Assembly (NCBI GenBank): GCA_024276995.1
Contig: JAJRWB010000001.1
Location: 212,993-276,992, forward strand
From: Candidatus Eiseniibacteriota bacterium
GTDB taxonomy: Bacteria; Orphanbacterota; Orphanbacteria; Orphanbacterales; Orphanbacteraceae
Direction: 5' to 3'
DNA length: 64,000 nt
Shown: positions 51,681-59,173 of the stretch, one piece after another
Layout: each line of letters begins with the position of its first letter
Numbering within the stretch: position 1 is the first letter of the stretch
The notes under the pieces: generated by a model
What the model was told of the DNA's origin: nothing
Database searches by the model: none
What the model saw: only the letters and a program-made list of their open reading frames with translations
Position numbers and translations under genes: made by a program

Positions 51681-53246
51681 CTACCCCCCACTTCGCTGGA
51701 CCGACCGATTCGCAACTTCCGGGCCAGCGGCCCCCACGCGCTCCAACCGTCGTTCTTCCAGGAGGTTGGCCCGCGCGCGGATGTTCGGCGTCCCGACCCG
51801 CCCGGCGGGGAAAGGGGCCTGTTCTTCCCGTGACGGCGGAACTTTTTTCCCCTTACCCTTCCCCTTGAGGAAATCCATCTGGCCGATCCGGTGAAGTTTG
51901 TTTCGGAGCGTTCGGGTGGTGATGCCGAGTCGCTCCGCCGCCCTTGTCCGGTTTCCTCCTTCCTCTTCGAGAGTGCGAAGGAGGAGGTCCGCCTCCATCT
52001 GCCGGATCGTCGCGGCCGGCCGCGCGACCGGTCTTGGAGCGGGACGGTTCGGCGTTTCCGCCGCGCCGGCGAGATCGGAGAGTTGATCGACGTCGATCAC
52101 CGTGCCCGGCGACACGAGCGCCGCCCGCTCGAGACAGTTTTCCAGCTGCCTCACATTGCCGGGCCACCGGTACGATGTGAGAAGATCGACGGCCCGTTCG
52201 GTGAGGCGCCGCGCGCCGAGGGCGTTCTTCCGGCAGTGTCGTTCGAGGAAGAACTCCGCCAGCGCGGGAATGTCTTCACGCCTTTCCCGCAGCGGCGCCA
52301 CGGTGATCGGGAAGACGCTGAGCCGGTAATAGAGGTCGGAGCGGAAGCGCTCCTCGCGGATCTCGCGGGCGAGATCCTTGTTCGTCGTCGCGACGATGCG
52401 CGCATCCACACGGATCGTGGCGCATCCTCCCACGCGCTCGAACTCTTTTTCCTGGAGTACGCGGAGGAGCTTCGCCTGGACGGCCCACCCGATCTCGGAG
52501 ATTTCATCCATCAAGAGTGTCCCGCCGTGGGCGAGTTCGAAGCGGCCCTTCTTCTGCCGCAAGGCGCCGGTGAAGGCGCCGCGCTCATGGCCGAACAGTT
52601 CGCTTTCATATAGCGTCTCGGGAAGGGCCGCGCAGTTGAGCCGCACGAAACGGCCGGTTCGCCTCGCGCTTTCGGTGTGGATCGCGCGGGCGACAAGTTC
52701 CTTTCCGGTGCCTGTTTCGCCGCAGATCAGCACGGTGGCGTCGGTGCTCGCCGCGAGGTCGATCAGGGCGTGGATCTCCTGCATCGGAGCGCTCTCGCCG
52801 ATGAGAAGACGTTCGTGACGGCGGGCGTGCTTCGCACTCGAGAATTTCTCCGCCGGACCGGAAGCGCCGAGAAGTCTGTCGATCAGCTCTTCAACCTGCC
52901 CGGTGCGCAGCGGCTTCGTCAGGCAATCGCTCGCGCCGAGACGCATCGCCTCGATCGTGCTCTCCACGGTCGCCACGGCGGTCATCACCACGACCCGGCT
53001 CGCCGGCGACATCTCCTTCACCACGCTTAGGAGGGAACGCCCGTCGCCCGAGCGAATTCGCGCGTCGGCGAGGACGACGTCGTAGCGTGCCGACCGGAGG
53101 AGGTGAACCGCTTCGCGCCCCGTTCCGGCGACTTCGGCATGGTAGCCGCGCCGGGCGAACAGCTCCTTAAGGAAATCACCCATGAGCGGCTCATCGTCCA
53201 CCACGAGAATCCGGATGCCGCTCGTATCGCTCTTCATTCCGTGCAT
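51681..53246 (-). CDS. flrC: Sigma-54-dependent response regulator (FlrC/FleR type)
   Basis: 521 residues. Receiver domain (about 10-125): 'ILVVDDEPLMGDF', phospho-acceptor Asp in 'YDVVLADARI', and 'VVMTA...LTKP'. AAA+ domain (about 150-385): Walker A 'GETGTGKELVARAI', sigma-54 contact loop 'GAFTGA', Walker B 'GGTLLMDEI', and 'RWPGNVRQLENCLERAALV'. Fis-type HTH near 435-465 ('NRTRAAERLGITTRTLRNKL'). A basic tail of about 50 residues follows, and its codons contain the flgB promoter. It should activate the flgF and flgB promoters. Confidence 0.95.
   Translation of the reverse strand: MHGMKSDTSGIRILVVDDEPLMGDFLKELFARRGYHAEVAGTGREAVHLLRSARYDVVLADARIRSGDGRSLLSVVKEMSPASRVVVMTAVATVESTIEAMRLGASDCLTKPLRTGQVEELIDRLLGASGPAEKFSSAKHARRHERLLIGESAPMQEIHALIDLAASTDATVLICGETGTGKELVARAIHTESARRTGRFVRLNCAALPETLYESELFGHERGAFTGALRQKKGRFELAHGGTLLMDEISEIGWAVQAKLLRVLQEKEFERVGGCATIRVDARIVATTNKDLAREIREERFRSDLYYRLSVFPITVAPLRERREDIPALAEFFLERHCRKNALGARRLTERAVDLLTSYRWPGNVRQLENCLERAALVSPGTVIDVDQLSDLAGAAETPNRPAPRPVARPAATIRQMEADLLLRTLEEEGGNRTRAAERLGITTRTLRNKLHRIGQMDFLKGKGKGKKVPPSREEQAPFPAGRVGTPNIRARANLLEERRLERVGAAGPEVANRSVQRSGG
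51711..51726 (-). promoter_or_regulatory. Probable sigma-54 promoter of the flgB operon
   Basis: On the - strand TGGCCCGGAAGTTGCG has GG and GC at correct -24/-12 spacing and matches TGGCAC-N5-TTGCA except at one base in each box. It lies within the last codons of the activator gene, about 60 bases before flgB. Predicted start of transcription is near 51700. Sigma-54 control of flgB by FleR/FlrC is known in Pseudomonas and Vibrio. Confidence 0.65.
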
Positions 53247-53250
53247 CCCC

Positions 53251-54474
53251 TTACTCCGCCGGTATCCGTATGAGTGTCTTCGTCCCGGACGGGACGTTCG
53301 GTTCGAGGGAGATCTCGCCGCCGTGACCGGTGACGATTCGCTTCGCCGACGTCAAACCGAGACCGAGTCTCTTTTCGCGGGTGGTGAAGAACGGCGAGAA
53401 GGCGTTCGCCGCCACGTCGTCGCCCATCCACTCGCCGCTGTCCGCCACGGTGACGCGGACGAACCGTTCCCCCTCTTCCCGACCGGGACGGTGGGCGGGT
53501 GATTTTTCTTCCAAGTCGATGCTCACCTCGATGACCCCGCCGTCGGGCATCGCCTCCCATGCGTTCACGAGAACATTCCGAAGGGCGCGGCCGAACTGCT
53601 CGGCGTTGAGCCGTGCGACCGCCGGGAAGGGGCACATCGAGCGCACCACTTTCACGGATCGTCCGGAGGCGACCGCCGATTCGAACAGATCGAGCACCTT
53701 TTCGGTAACCGCCACCACGTCGTCGCGACGAAACTCGACCGTGACGGGGGCGGCGCTCTCGAGGAGCCGCACAACAGCGCACTCGACCGCGGCGACGCCC
53801 TGGCGGATCTTCGCCACCAACTCCCGCCGTTGGGGATCGGTATCGAGGTCTCTTTCGAGCAACTCGGCGAAGCCGGAGATCCCGGCAAGGGGGTTGCGGA
53901 TCTGGCGCGCCACGTCGGCGGCCATCTCGCCGATGGCGGCCGCCGTCCGGGTGCGAAGGAGTTCCTCTTCGAGAATCTTCGTCTTCCTCAGGTCGGTGAA
54001 CACTTCAACGGCGCCGAGGAGGAGGCCTTGGTCATCGAGAATCGGGGAGGTGCTGAAGCGGACGGGGATCCGCTTCCCGGCGGCGGTTACGATGCTCTTC
54101 TCCTCGTCGTCCACCCCTTCCCCGCTCAGGAGAACCTGGAGCGGTCCGAGTCGATCGCCGACGCCCCGTCCAGCGCGGTCGGTGTAGGGCGTGCCGAGAA
54201 GATCGCCCCTCCTATAGCCGGTGATCTGTTCCGCCGCGGGGTTGAACTCGATCAGGCGGCCCCGGCGGTCGACGGCGATCACCCCCGCCGAGAGGCAGCG
54301 GAGGATGCCGTCGAGCTTCGACGCGAGGGTCGCCTTCTCGTCGAGGGCGTCCTTGAGCTTCCGGTTCGCCTCCGTGAGGGCCCAGTCGAGGGAATCGCAC
54401 CGCTTTTCGAGAAGAAGGCACGATCCGCTCAGGGCATCGAGAGAATGGCGGATCGAGCCGATCGAATCGTCCAT
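53251..54474 (-). CDS. flrB: FlrB/FleS-type flagellar sensor kinase, apparent pseudokinase
   Basis: 407 residues, no membrane segment. N-terminal coiled coil (about 1-55), PAS domain (about 55-165: 'GVIAVDRRGRLIEFNPAAEQ'), dimerisation region near 190-250 and an HATPase-like domain. The H-box reads 'MAADVARQIRNPLAGISGF': the His expected before 'QIRNPL' is Arg (codon CGC). The N-box 'RNVLVNAWEAMPDGG' and G2 'KRLGLGLTSAKR' are kept, but G1 reads 'VADSGEWMGDD' in place of a DxGxG. It is four bases upstream of the regulator gene. It may control FlrC by binding instead of phosphorylation. Confidence 0.88.
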   Translation of the reverse strand: MDDSIGSIRHSLDALSGSCLLLEKRCDSLDWALTEANRKLKDALDEKATLASKLDGILRCLSAGVIAVDRRGRLIEFNPAAEQITGYRRGDLLGTPYTDRAGRGVGDRLGPLQVLLSGEGVDDEEKSIVTAAGKRIPVRFSTSPILDDQGLLLGAVEVFTDLRKTKILEEELLRTRTAAAIGEMAADVARQIRNPLAGISGFAELLERDLDTDPQRRELVAKIRQGVAAVECAVVRLLESAAPVTVEFRRDDVVAVTEKVLDLFESAVASGRSVKVVRSMCPFPAVARLNAEQFGRALRNVLVNAWEAMPDGGVIEVSIDLEEKSPAHRPGREEGERFVRVTVADSGEWMGDDVAANAFSPFFTTREKRLGLGLTSAKRIVTGHGGEISLEPNVPSGTKTLIRIPAE

Positions 54475-54519
54475 GACGTACCTCTGTGCGCGGAGATCTC
54501 CGCCGCCGGGTCCTCCTGT

Positions 54520-54539
54520 CCTCCCGGTTCCCCGGGAGG
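54520..54539 (-). other. Perfect stem-loop in the flrB leader
   Basis: CCTCCCGG and CCGGGAGG form an 8-bp stem around a 4-base loop (GGAA on the - strand), about 45-65 bases before the flrB ATG. It could affect translation or mRNA stability. The loop holds a GGA motif, compatible with CsrA binding; this is inference. Confidence 0.45.
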
Positions 54540-54679
54540 CCGAACGTTTGCATGATCCTTCCCCTTTTCGAACAATCCGGAAAAACCTTTAGGAAAAGTT
54601 TCCCTTTTCGACGGGAAGAGTCGGAAAAGTGATCTCCATATCCGGGAGAGATGGGGAAGAGATTTCCGGCGGAAAAGAG

Positions 54680-54708
54680 AAGCGCGCCCCGTGGAGACGG
54701 GCGCGCTT
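54680..54708 (-). terminator. Terminator-like hairpin after the SprA-related gene
   Basis: AAGCGCGCC and GGCGCGCTT pair perfectly, with inner CGT/ACG and one bulged C. It lies 29-58 bases after the SprA-related gene stop. On the - strand a moderately T-rich stretch (TTCTCTTTTCC) follows the stem. It separates this sigma-28-driven gene from the flrB-flrC unit. Confidence 0.65.
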
Positions 54709-54737
54709 CGCAGAAGATGACGGGCGGCCTGGGGCGA

Positions 54738-55862
54738 TCAGGCGAGGAGATCGACCGACGGGCCTCCCTTCGATTCCCCCGGCCCGGTTTCCTTCGCATC
54801 GGACGGTATTCCGGGAAGATCGACCGCTTCCTGCCCTTCGAGCGGGCCGGGAGGCAGGAGATCCTCCCCCTCGGCCGCCTTCTTCTCCACGGGAAGAGTG
54901 TTTTCGACCGGCTGCGGTTCGCCGCCATCCGCTCGGGGTGCTTCGGAAAGGAGTCCGTTGCCGCGCGGAAGAGGAGGCGCTTCCACCGATCTGGTACCGT
55001 TCTCGCCCCCCGGCTGGTAGACGGAGAGGACCTCGGTCAGTCCCTTTCGGACGAGGTGCGCGCGGGCGGTGCTCTCGAGCTGCATCGCGCGGGCGGCGAT
55101 CTTCATATCTTCGGGTGAGTTCGCCCCGACACCGAGGTTCGCCTGTTTCACCGTCCTCGCCTTGCGAAGGGTTCTCTCGGGATCATCGGTGGGGGCTAGG
55201 TCCGCAGGCACATGTCCCGACACTGCGAAGCGTTCGCCGTTCGGGCCGGTCTCGTACTGGTAGCGGGGACCGCCCTTGCTGTACCGGCCGAGGAGCGCCG
55301 CCTTCGCCGACTCCTCGGCGCGGACCTCGTGATCCTTCCGAGCCATCTCTTGGGTGAGACGCTTGATTTCCATCTCCTGCACCTGATCGAGAGCGCTCTT
55401 GTCGTTGCCGGCCGCGCCGGCGGCGCCTTCGTTCCCCTCTCCGGCATTTCCCGGGGAGGGAACCGGTCCGGCGACGTTCTCCGGGGCGGTCTTCGAACCG
55501 CCGCCGCCGTTTTCTTCTACGATCTTGCCGCCGGCATCGACGGTAAACCTTTCCGATTCGCCCTCGTCCCCGCGCGCCTCCCCGGGGAGGACGAGTGTCT
55601 CGCGGCTCGAGTCGCCCGCCGCCCTTCGAGTCCGATTGGCGGCCGAATCGTCGCGAAAGGGAGAGTCCGCTTCGTCGGCGATGAGCTTCCCGGTCTCGAT
55701 GATCGTGACGCGTACGGCGCGGTCGTCGGTCGTGCCCGAGGGGGCGGGAAGCGTCTGCTCCGCCGGGCGGCCTTCCGCCTCGCGCGCACCGGTCTGTCCG
55801 GCGAGCGCCGAACGGAGAAGGCTAGACGATGTGGTCATCTGGGGAATCGTGATGCCGTCCAT
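54738..55862 (-). CDS. SprA-related protein lacking the HExxH motif
   Basis: 374 residues from ATG 55862, preceded by ACGGAGG. The N-terminal 130 residues are low complexity. The conserved block near 185-270 ('ALLGRYSKGGPRYQYETGPN', 'GERFAVSGHVPADLAPTDDP', 'RKARTVKQANLGVGANSPED') matches the SprA-related family of putative metalloproteases (unrelated to the gliding protein SprA). Where relatives have 'VRAHEAAH', this protein has 'VRAEESAKAA', so the metal site is gone. A near-consensus sigma-28 promoter upstream ties it to late flagellar expression. The function is unknown. Confidence 0.78.
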   Translation of the reverse strand: MDGITIPQMTTSSSLLRSALAGQTGAREAEGRPAEQTLPAPSGTTDDRAVRVTIIETGKLIADEADSPFRDDSAANRTRRAAGDSSRETLVLPGEARGDEGESERFTVDAGGKIVEENGGGGSKTAPENVAGPVPSPGNAGEGNEGAAGAAGNDKSALDQVQEMEIKRLTQEMARKDHEVRAEESAKAALLGRYSKGGPRYQYETGPNGERFAVSGHVPADLAPTDDPERTLRKARTVKQANLGVGANSPEDMKIAARAMQLESTARAHLVRKGLTEVLSVYQPGGENGTRSVEAPPLPRGNGLLSEAPRADGGEPQPVENTLPVEKKAAEGEDLLPPGPLEGQEAVDLPGIPSDAKETGPGESKGGPSVDLLA

Positions 55863-55951
55863 GTTCTTCAACCTCCGTGATGCGGCAAGCCGTCTGGGAA
55901 CCCGCCGTTTCCCGTGGCCGGCGCGGGAGACGCGGTCCACCTCTAACCGAT

Positions 55952-55978
55952 TGATCGGCAGTCGGGGGCGAGACTTTA
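55952..55978 (-). promoter_or_regulatory. Sigma-28 (FliA) promoter of the SprA-related gene
   Basis: On the - strand TAAAGTCT (55978-55971), 11 bases, then GCCGATCA (55959-55952). This agrees with TAAAGTTT-N11-GCCGATAA at 14 of 16 positions. The predicted transcript starts near 55945, leaving a leader of about 83 nt. Otherwise the 223 bp between this gene and the response-regulator stop at 56086 hold nothing recognisable. Confidence 0.88.
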
Positions 55979-56085
55979 GGGCGAAAGATGCGCGAAAAGT
56001 GAACAGCCGGTCGGCCGCCGCACCGTGGAGGGGACATTTGAAGCGATGATCGAAAAGGATAAGGAGAACGGAGCGGCGGGAACGC

Positions 56086-56703
56086 TCAGGCGGTGTCGTT
56101 CTCCTTCGCGGGGAGGGTGACGGCTCCCGACCGGGCCTTCACCCTGTCGAGCTGTTCGCGGGCGCTTTCGAGGAAGAGATCGAGACCGTCGGTCGATTCG
56201 GGCGAGAGGCGAATGCAACCGTCCGCATCCCGCTCGACGCGGGTGATCCCGGGGTGCTTCTTCTCGAGCTGCTCGAGTTCGTCCGACTGGGCCTTCACCG
56301 TTTCGAGGAGATCGCAGCTTGCCCGCAGGACGTTGTGGAGCGCGAGCGCCTTCCGGATGGTGGCGGCGAGATGGCGGGCGTCGACCGGTTTGGTGAGAAA
56401 CCGGAAGACCTCCCCCTCGTTGATCGCCGCGAGGGCCACGTCGAGGCTTCCCGTGCCGGTGAGAAGGATCCGCGTCACGCCGGGGTACGAATCGCGCACC
56501 GCCGCGAGGAGGCGGGTCCCCTTCATGCCGGGCATCTCCTGGTCGCTGATCAGGAGGTCGACGTTTCTTTGCTCGAGGATCTCGAGCGCCTTCTCGCCGC
56601 TCGAGGCGAGAACGATCGAATACGGTTCGCCCCGGAGGACGCGGGCGTAGCTTTCGAGGGCGTTTCGTTCGTCGTCGACGAAGAGTACGACCGGCTTCTT
56701 CAC
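56086..56703 (-). CDS. Response regulator with a short C-terminal extension
   Basis: 205 residues. Receiver domain with 'VVLFVDDERNALES', phospho-Asp in 'DLLISDQEMPGMKG', Thr in 'ILLTGTGSLD' and Lys in 'FLTKPVDARH'. The C-terminal 80 residues are helical ('LRASCDLLETVKAQSDELEQ') followed by a short segment with 'DADGCIRLSPESTDG', without a known output domain. It is the third gene of three overlapping regulators (ATGA overlap with the previous one). Confidence 0.9.
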   Translation of the reverse strand: MKKPVVLFVDDERNALESYARVLRGEPYSIVLASSGEKALEILEQRNVDLLISDQEMPGMKGTRLLAAVRDSYPGVTRILLTGTGSLDVALAAINEGEVFRFLTKPVDARHLAATIRKALALHNVLRASCDLLETVKAQSDELEQLEKKHPGITRVERDADGCIRLSPESTDGLDLFLESAREQLDRVKARSGAVTLPAKENDTA

Positions 56704-57884
56704 GAGTCGGCCCCCTTTCCCGTGCCGGTGCCCGCGCCGCTCAGTGCCGACTCCCGGCCGCGGGGAAACCGGACTCGGATCGAGCCGGCCAGTCTCCCGG
56801 TGCGTGAAAAGTTGTGGATGTGGGCGAGCACCGGAGCGGTGATCTCCTGTCCCCGCGCGATGAGGAGCGTTCCATTCGACATGAAAAGATCCTCGGCAAG
56901 AATCATGCCCTCTTCCACCTCGTCGAGATCGATCCGCCCCGTTTCCACCTCTCCCCGCGAACCGCCGTACGCTTCGGCGAGCCGTTCGAGAAGCGTCGGA
57001 TCGTAGGCATCGCCCTCCTTGCGCATCCGGGCGATCGCCTCGTCAACGGTGAGTCCTTTCGCCTGGAAAAGATCGAAATCGGAAGCGATCCTTAGAAGCC
57101 TCGCACCTGTGGGAATCGATTCATCCCCTTCGAAGGGGCGGTCTTTTTGGCGCAGGATTTCGCGGACCGGTTCGATGCGGGGGATATGGGCGAGAAGTTC
57201 TTCCGCCCGCCGGTCCGATTCCTCGACGAGGTGCTTCTCCTCGTCGGAGAGTTCCTTCCCGTAGTAGAGCCTCTCGATCGTTTCCGACGGGAGCGTGATC
57301 GTTCCGAGCTGAGAGAGCATGGCGGCGATTTCGACGGCCCACTTGTCTCCGTCCGTGCCGGACATCGTATTGGTGACATACTGGCGGAGTCTCGATGCGC
57401 GGCCGAACGCTTCGGGCTTCGCCAGGGAGAGGATCTCCGTGAGCACGGTGATGCTTCCCTGGAGGGTCTGCTCGAGGAGAACCTTTTCGGACGTGATCAG
57501 TTCGTACTGGCGGTTCGCGTTCTCCACCGCCTGGATGAGCGTATCGGGAGGGCACGGCTTCGAAAGGAACTGGAAGATCCTCCCGTCGTTGATGGCGGCG
57601 ATCGTTTCGGCGAGCCCCGCCTGTCCGGTGAGGAGCATCCGCACCGAATCGGGCGACTCGACACGCACTTTCGCGAGGAACGCCGCGCCGTCCATTCCGG
57701 GCATCTTCATGTCGGAAAGGACGACGGTGAACGGTTCTTCCGCCGAGGCGATCGTATCGAGTCCGTCGCGGCCCGACGTGGCGGTGGTGACGTCGAATTT
57801 CCGTCTCAGGTGGCGGCGGATCCCGTCGAGCACGTTCTGCTCGTCATCGACGCAGAGGATCGGCGGCCGCTTTCCTTCCCTCAC
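56700..57884 (-). CDS. RpfG-like response regulator with degenerate HD-GYP domain
   Basis: 394 residues from GTG 57884 (GTGA overlap with the upstream gene). Receiver domain: 'ILCVDDEQNVLDGI', phospho-Asp in 'VVLSDMKMPGMDG', 'FLSKPCPPDT'. From about 150 the layout follows an HD-GYP domain ('AAMLSQLGTITLPSETI', 'ELSDEEKHLVEES', 'DAYDPTLLERLAEA'), but the HDxGK motif reads 'SQLGT' and the HHE/GYP region is missing. c-di-GMP hydrolysis is therefore unlikely. The C-terminal part has 'LFMSNGTLLIARGQEITAPV', as in many such regulators. Confidence 0.87.
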   Translation of the reverse strand: MREGKRPPILCVDDEQNVLDGIRRHLRRKFDVTTATSGRDGLDTIASAEEPFTVVLSDMKMPGMDGAAFLAKVRVESPDSVRMLLTGQAGLAETIAAINDGRIFQFLSKPCPPDTLIQAVENANRQYELITSEKVLLEQTLQGSITVLTEILSLAKPEAFGRASRLRQYVTNTMSGTDGDKWAVEIAAMLSQLGTITLPSETIERLYYGKELSDEEKHLVEESDRRAEELLAHIPRIEPVREILRQKDRPFEGDESIPTGARLLRIASDFDLFQAKGLTVDEAIARMRKEGDAYDPTLLERLAEAYGGSRGEVETGRIDLDEVEEGMILAEDLFMSNGTLLIARGQEITAPVLAHIHNFSRTGRLAGSIRVRFPRGRESALSGAGTGTGKGADS

Positions 57885-59074
57885 CCGGTCACCTCCGCCC
57901 CGCGGAGCCTGTCCGCTTCCGTTTTCCATTCGACGAGCCGGTCCGATACGCCGCGCCGCTCGATGAACTCGAGCGTGGCGGGGTCCAGGGGATCGTCCGG
58001 TCCGGACGAAACAAGGCGGTTGGCGAGCCAAACGGCGCAGATCACGTCCCAGCCGTCGGCGGGAAGGCGGTCGATCACGTGATGATAGGCGACCGCTTCG
58101 ACCACGCGGTACGGGAGCCCCCACAGGCCGAGGAGGTACGCACCGACGTCGGCGTGGGTCACCCCGAGGCGGGCGTGCTCGATCCTGTGGAGCGGAGTTC
58201 CCTTCTCCTTGTGTTCGCGCATCATCTCCCGAAACTCCTCCGGATGGGCGGTGATGAGGACGAGCTTGCCGACGTCGTGGAGAAGGCCCGATACCATGGC
58301 GTCCTCCCGTTCGGTCTTGTCGTCGAGCATCGCCCGCGCCTCGGAGGCGACGAGGAAACTGTGGTACTGCGCCGCTTCAAGAAAGCCTTTGTCGGGGGTC
58401 TTCCCTTTGAAGATTTGGAATACCTCTACGCCGAGGGTGAGATTCTTCACCGTGTTGAGGCCGAGATAACCGACCGCCGCCTGCACGCTCGTCATCCTGT
58501 GGGCGAGACCGAAAAAGGCCGAGTTCACGATGTGGAGGATCTGGGCGACCATGCCGACGTCCTGCTCCACGATGCGGCTCACCTTGTCCACCGAGACATC
58601 GGGATCGCGGATCGCCTGGGAAAGCTCTTCGTAGATCGCGGGGAGGGTAGGGAGGTTACGGATCGAACCGACCGTTCGGACGAGTTCGGCGTTGTTGAGC
58701 AAGGCGCTCAGGTCGGATGCGCGCCGGACCGTGTTGTAGAGCTCGTCGGCGTTGCACGGCTTCGAGAGGAACTGGTGGGCCACCGGTACCGCCCGAAGGG
58801 CCGCCTCCGTCTCCGCGTGCCCGGAAAGGATGATGCGCACCACCTCGGGAGAGGTCGCCTGGATCTTTTGGAGGAGCGCCGCCCCATCCATGCCCGGCAT
58901 GCGCATATCCGATACGACCACGTCGAAGGGCGATGCCTCCATCATCTCGAGCGCCTCCTGGCCGCTCAAGGCGAAGTCGACGTCCCACTCCTTCCTGTGG
59001 GGGTGGAGCATCCGTTTCAGCCCCTCGAGAACACGGTTTTCATCGTCGACGAAAAGAATCCGTTTCTTTTTCAT
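57881..59074 (-). CDS. Response regulator fused to an HDOD domain
   Basis: 397 residues. Receiver domain 'ILFVDDENRVLEGLKRML', phospho-Asp in 'VVVSDMRMPGMDG', 'FLSKPCNADEL'. HDOD domain (about 130-340): 'NLPTLPAIYEELSQAI', 'VEQDVGMVAQILHIVNSAFF' and the HD-like 'SGLLHDVGKLVLI'. It is the first gene of the three-regulator operon, starting 99 bp after the large surface-protein gene. The HDOD part is related to the two HDOD proteins at 3-7 kb. Confidence 0.92.
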   Translation of the reverse strand: MKKKRILFVDDENRVLEGLKRMLHPHRKEWDVDFALSGQEALEMMEASPFDVVVSDMRMPGMDGAALLQKIQATSPEVVRIILSGHAETEAALRAVPVAHQFLSKPCNADELYNTVRRASDLSALLNNAELVRTVGSIRNLPTLPAIYEELSQAIRDPDVSVDKVSRIVEQDVGMVAQILHIVNSAFFGLAHRMTSVQAAVGYLGLNTVKNLTLGVEVFQIFKGKTPDKGFLEAAQYHSFLVASEARAMLDDKTEREDAMVSGLLHDVGKLVLITAHPEEFREMMREHKEKGTPLHRIEHARLGVTHADVGAYLLGLWGLPYRVVEAVAYHHVIDRLPADGWDVICAVWLANRLVSSGPDDPLDPATLEFIERRGVSDRLVEWKTEADRLRGAEVTG

Positions 59075-59173
59075 GGCAGTTCTCCTCGATCCTGTTATCG
59101 GTCCGAAGCCGGCGGGGATTGAGGGGTTTTGAAAGACGGTCTGGAGGCGGAGAGAAACGGAAAGAGGACGGTT

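Noticed and set aside
59095-59102. ACCGATAA on the - strand before the response-regulator operon, like a sigma-28 -10 box
   Set aside because: No TAAAG-like -35 box at about 11 bases spacing, so only half of a promoter is present.
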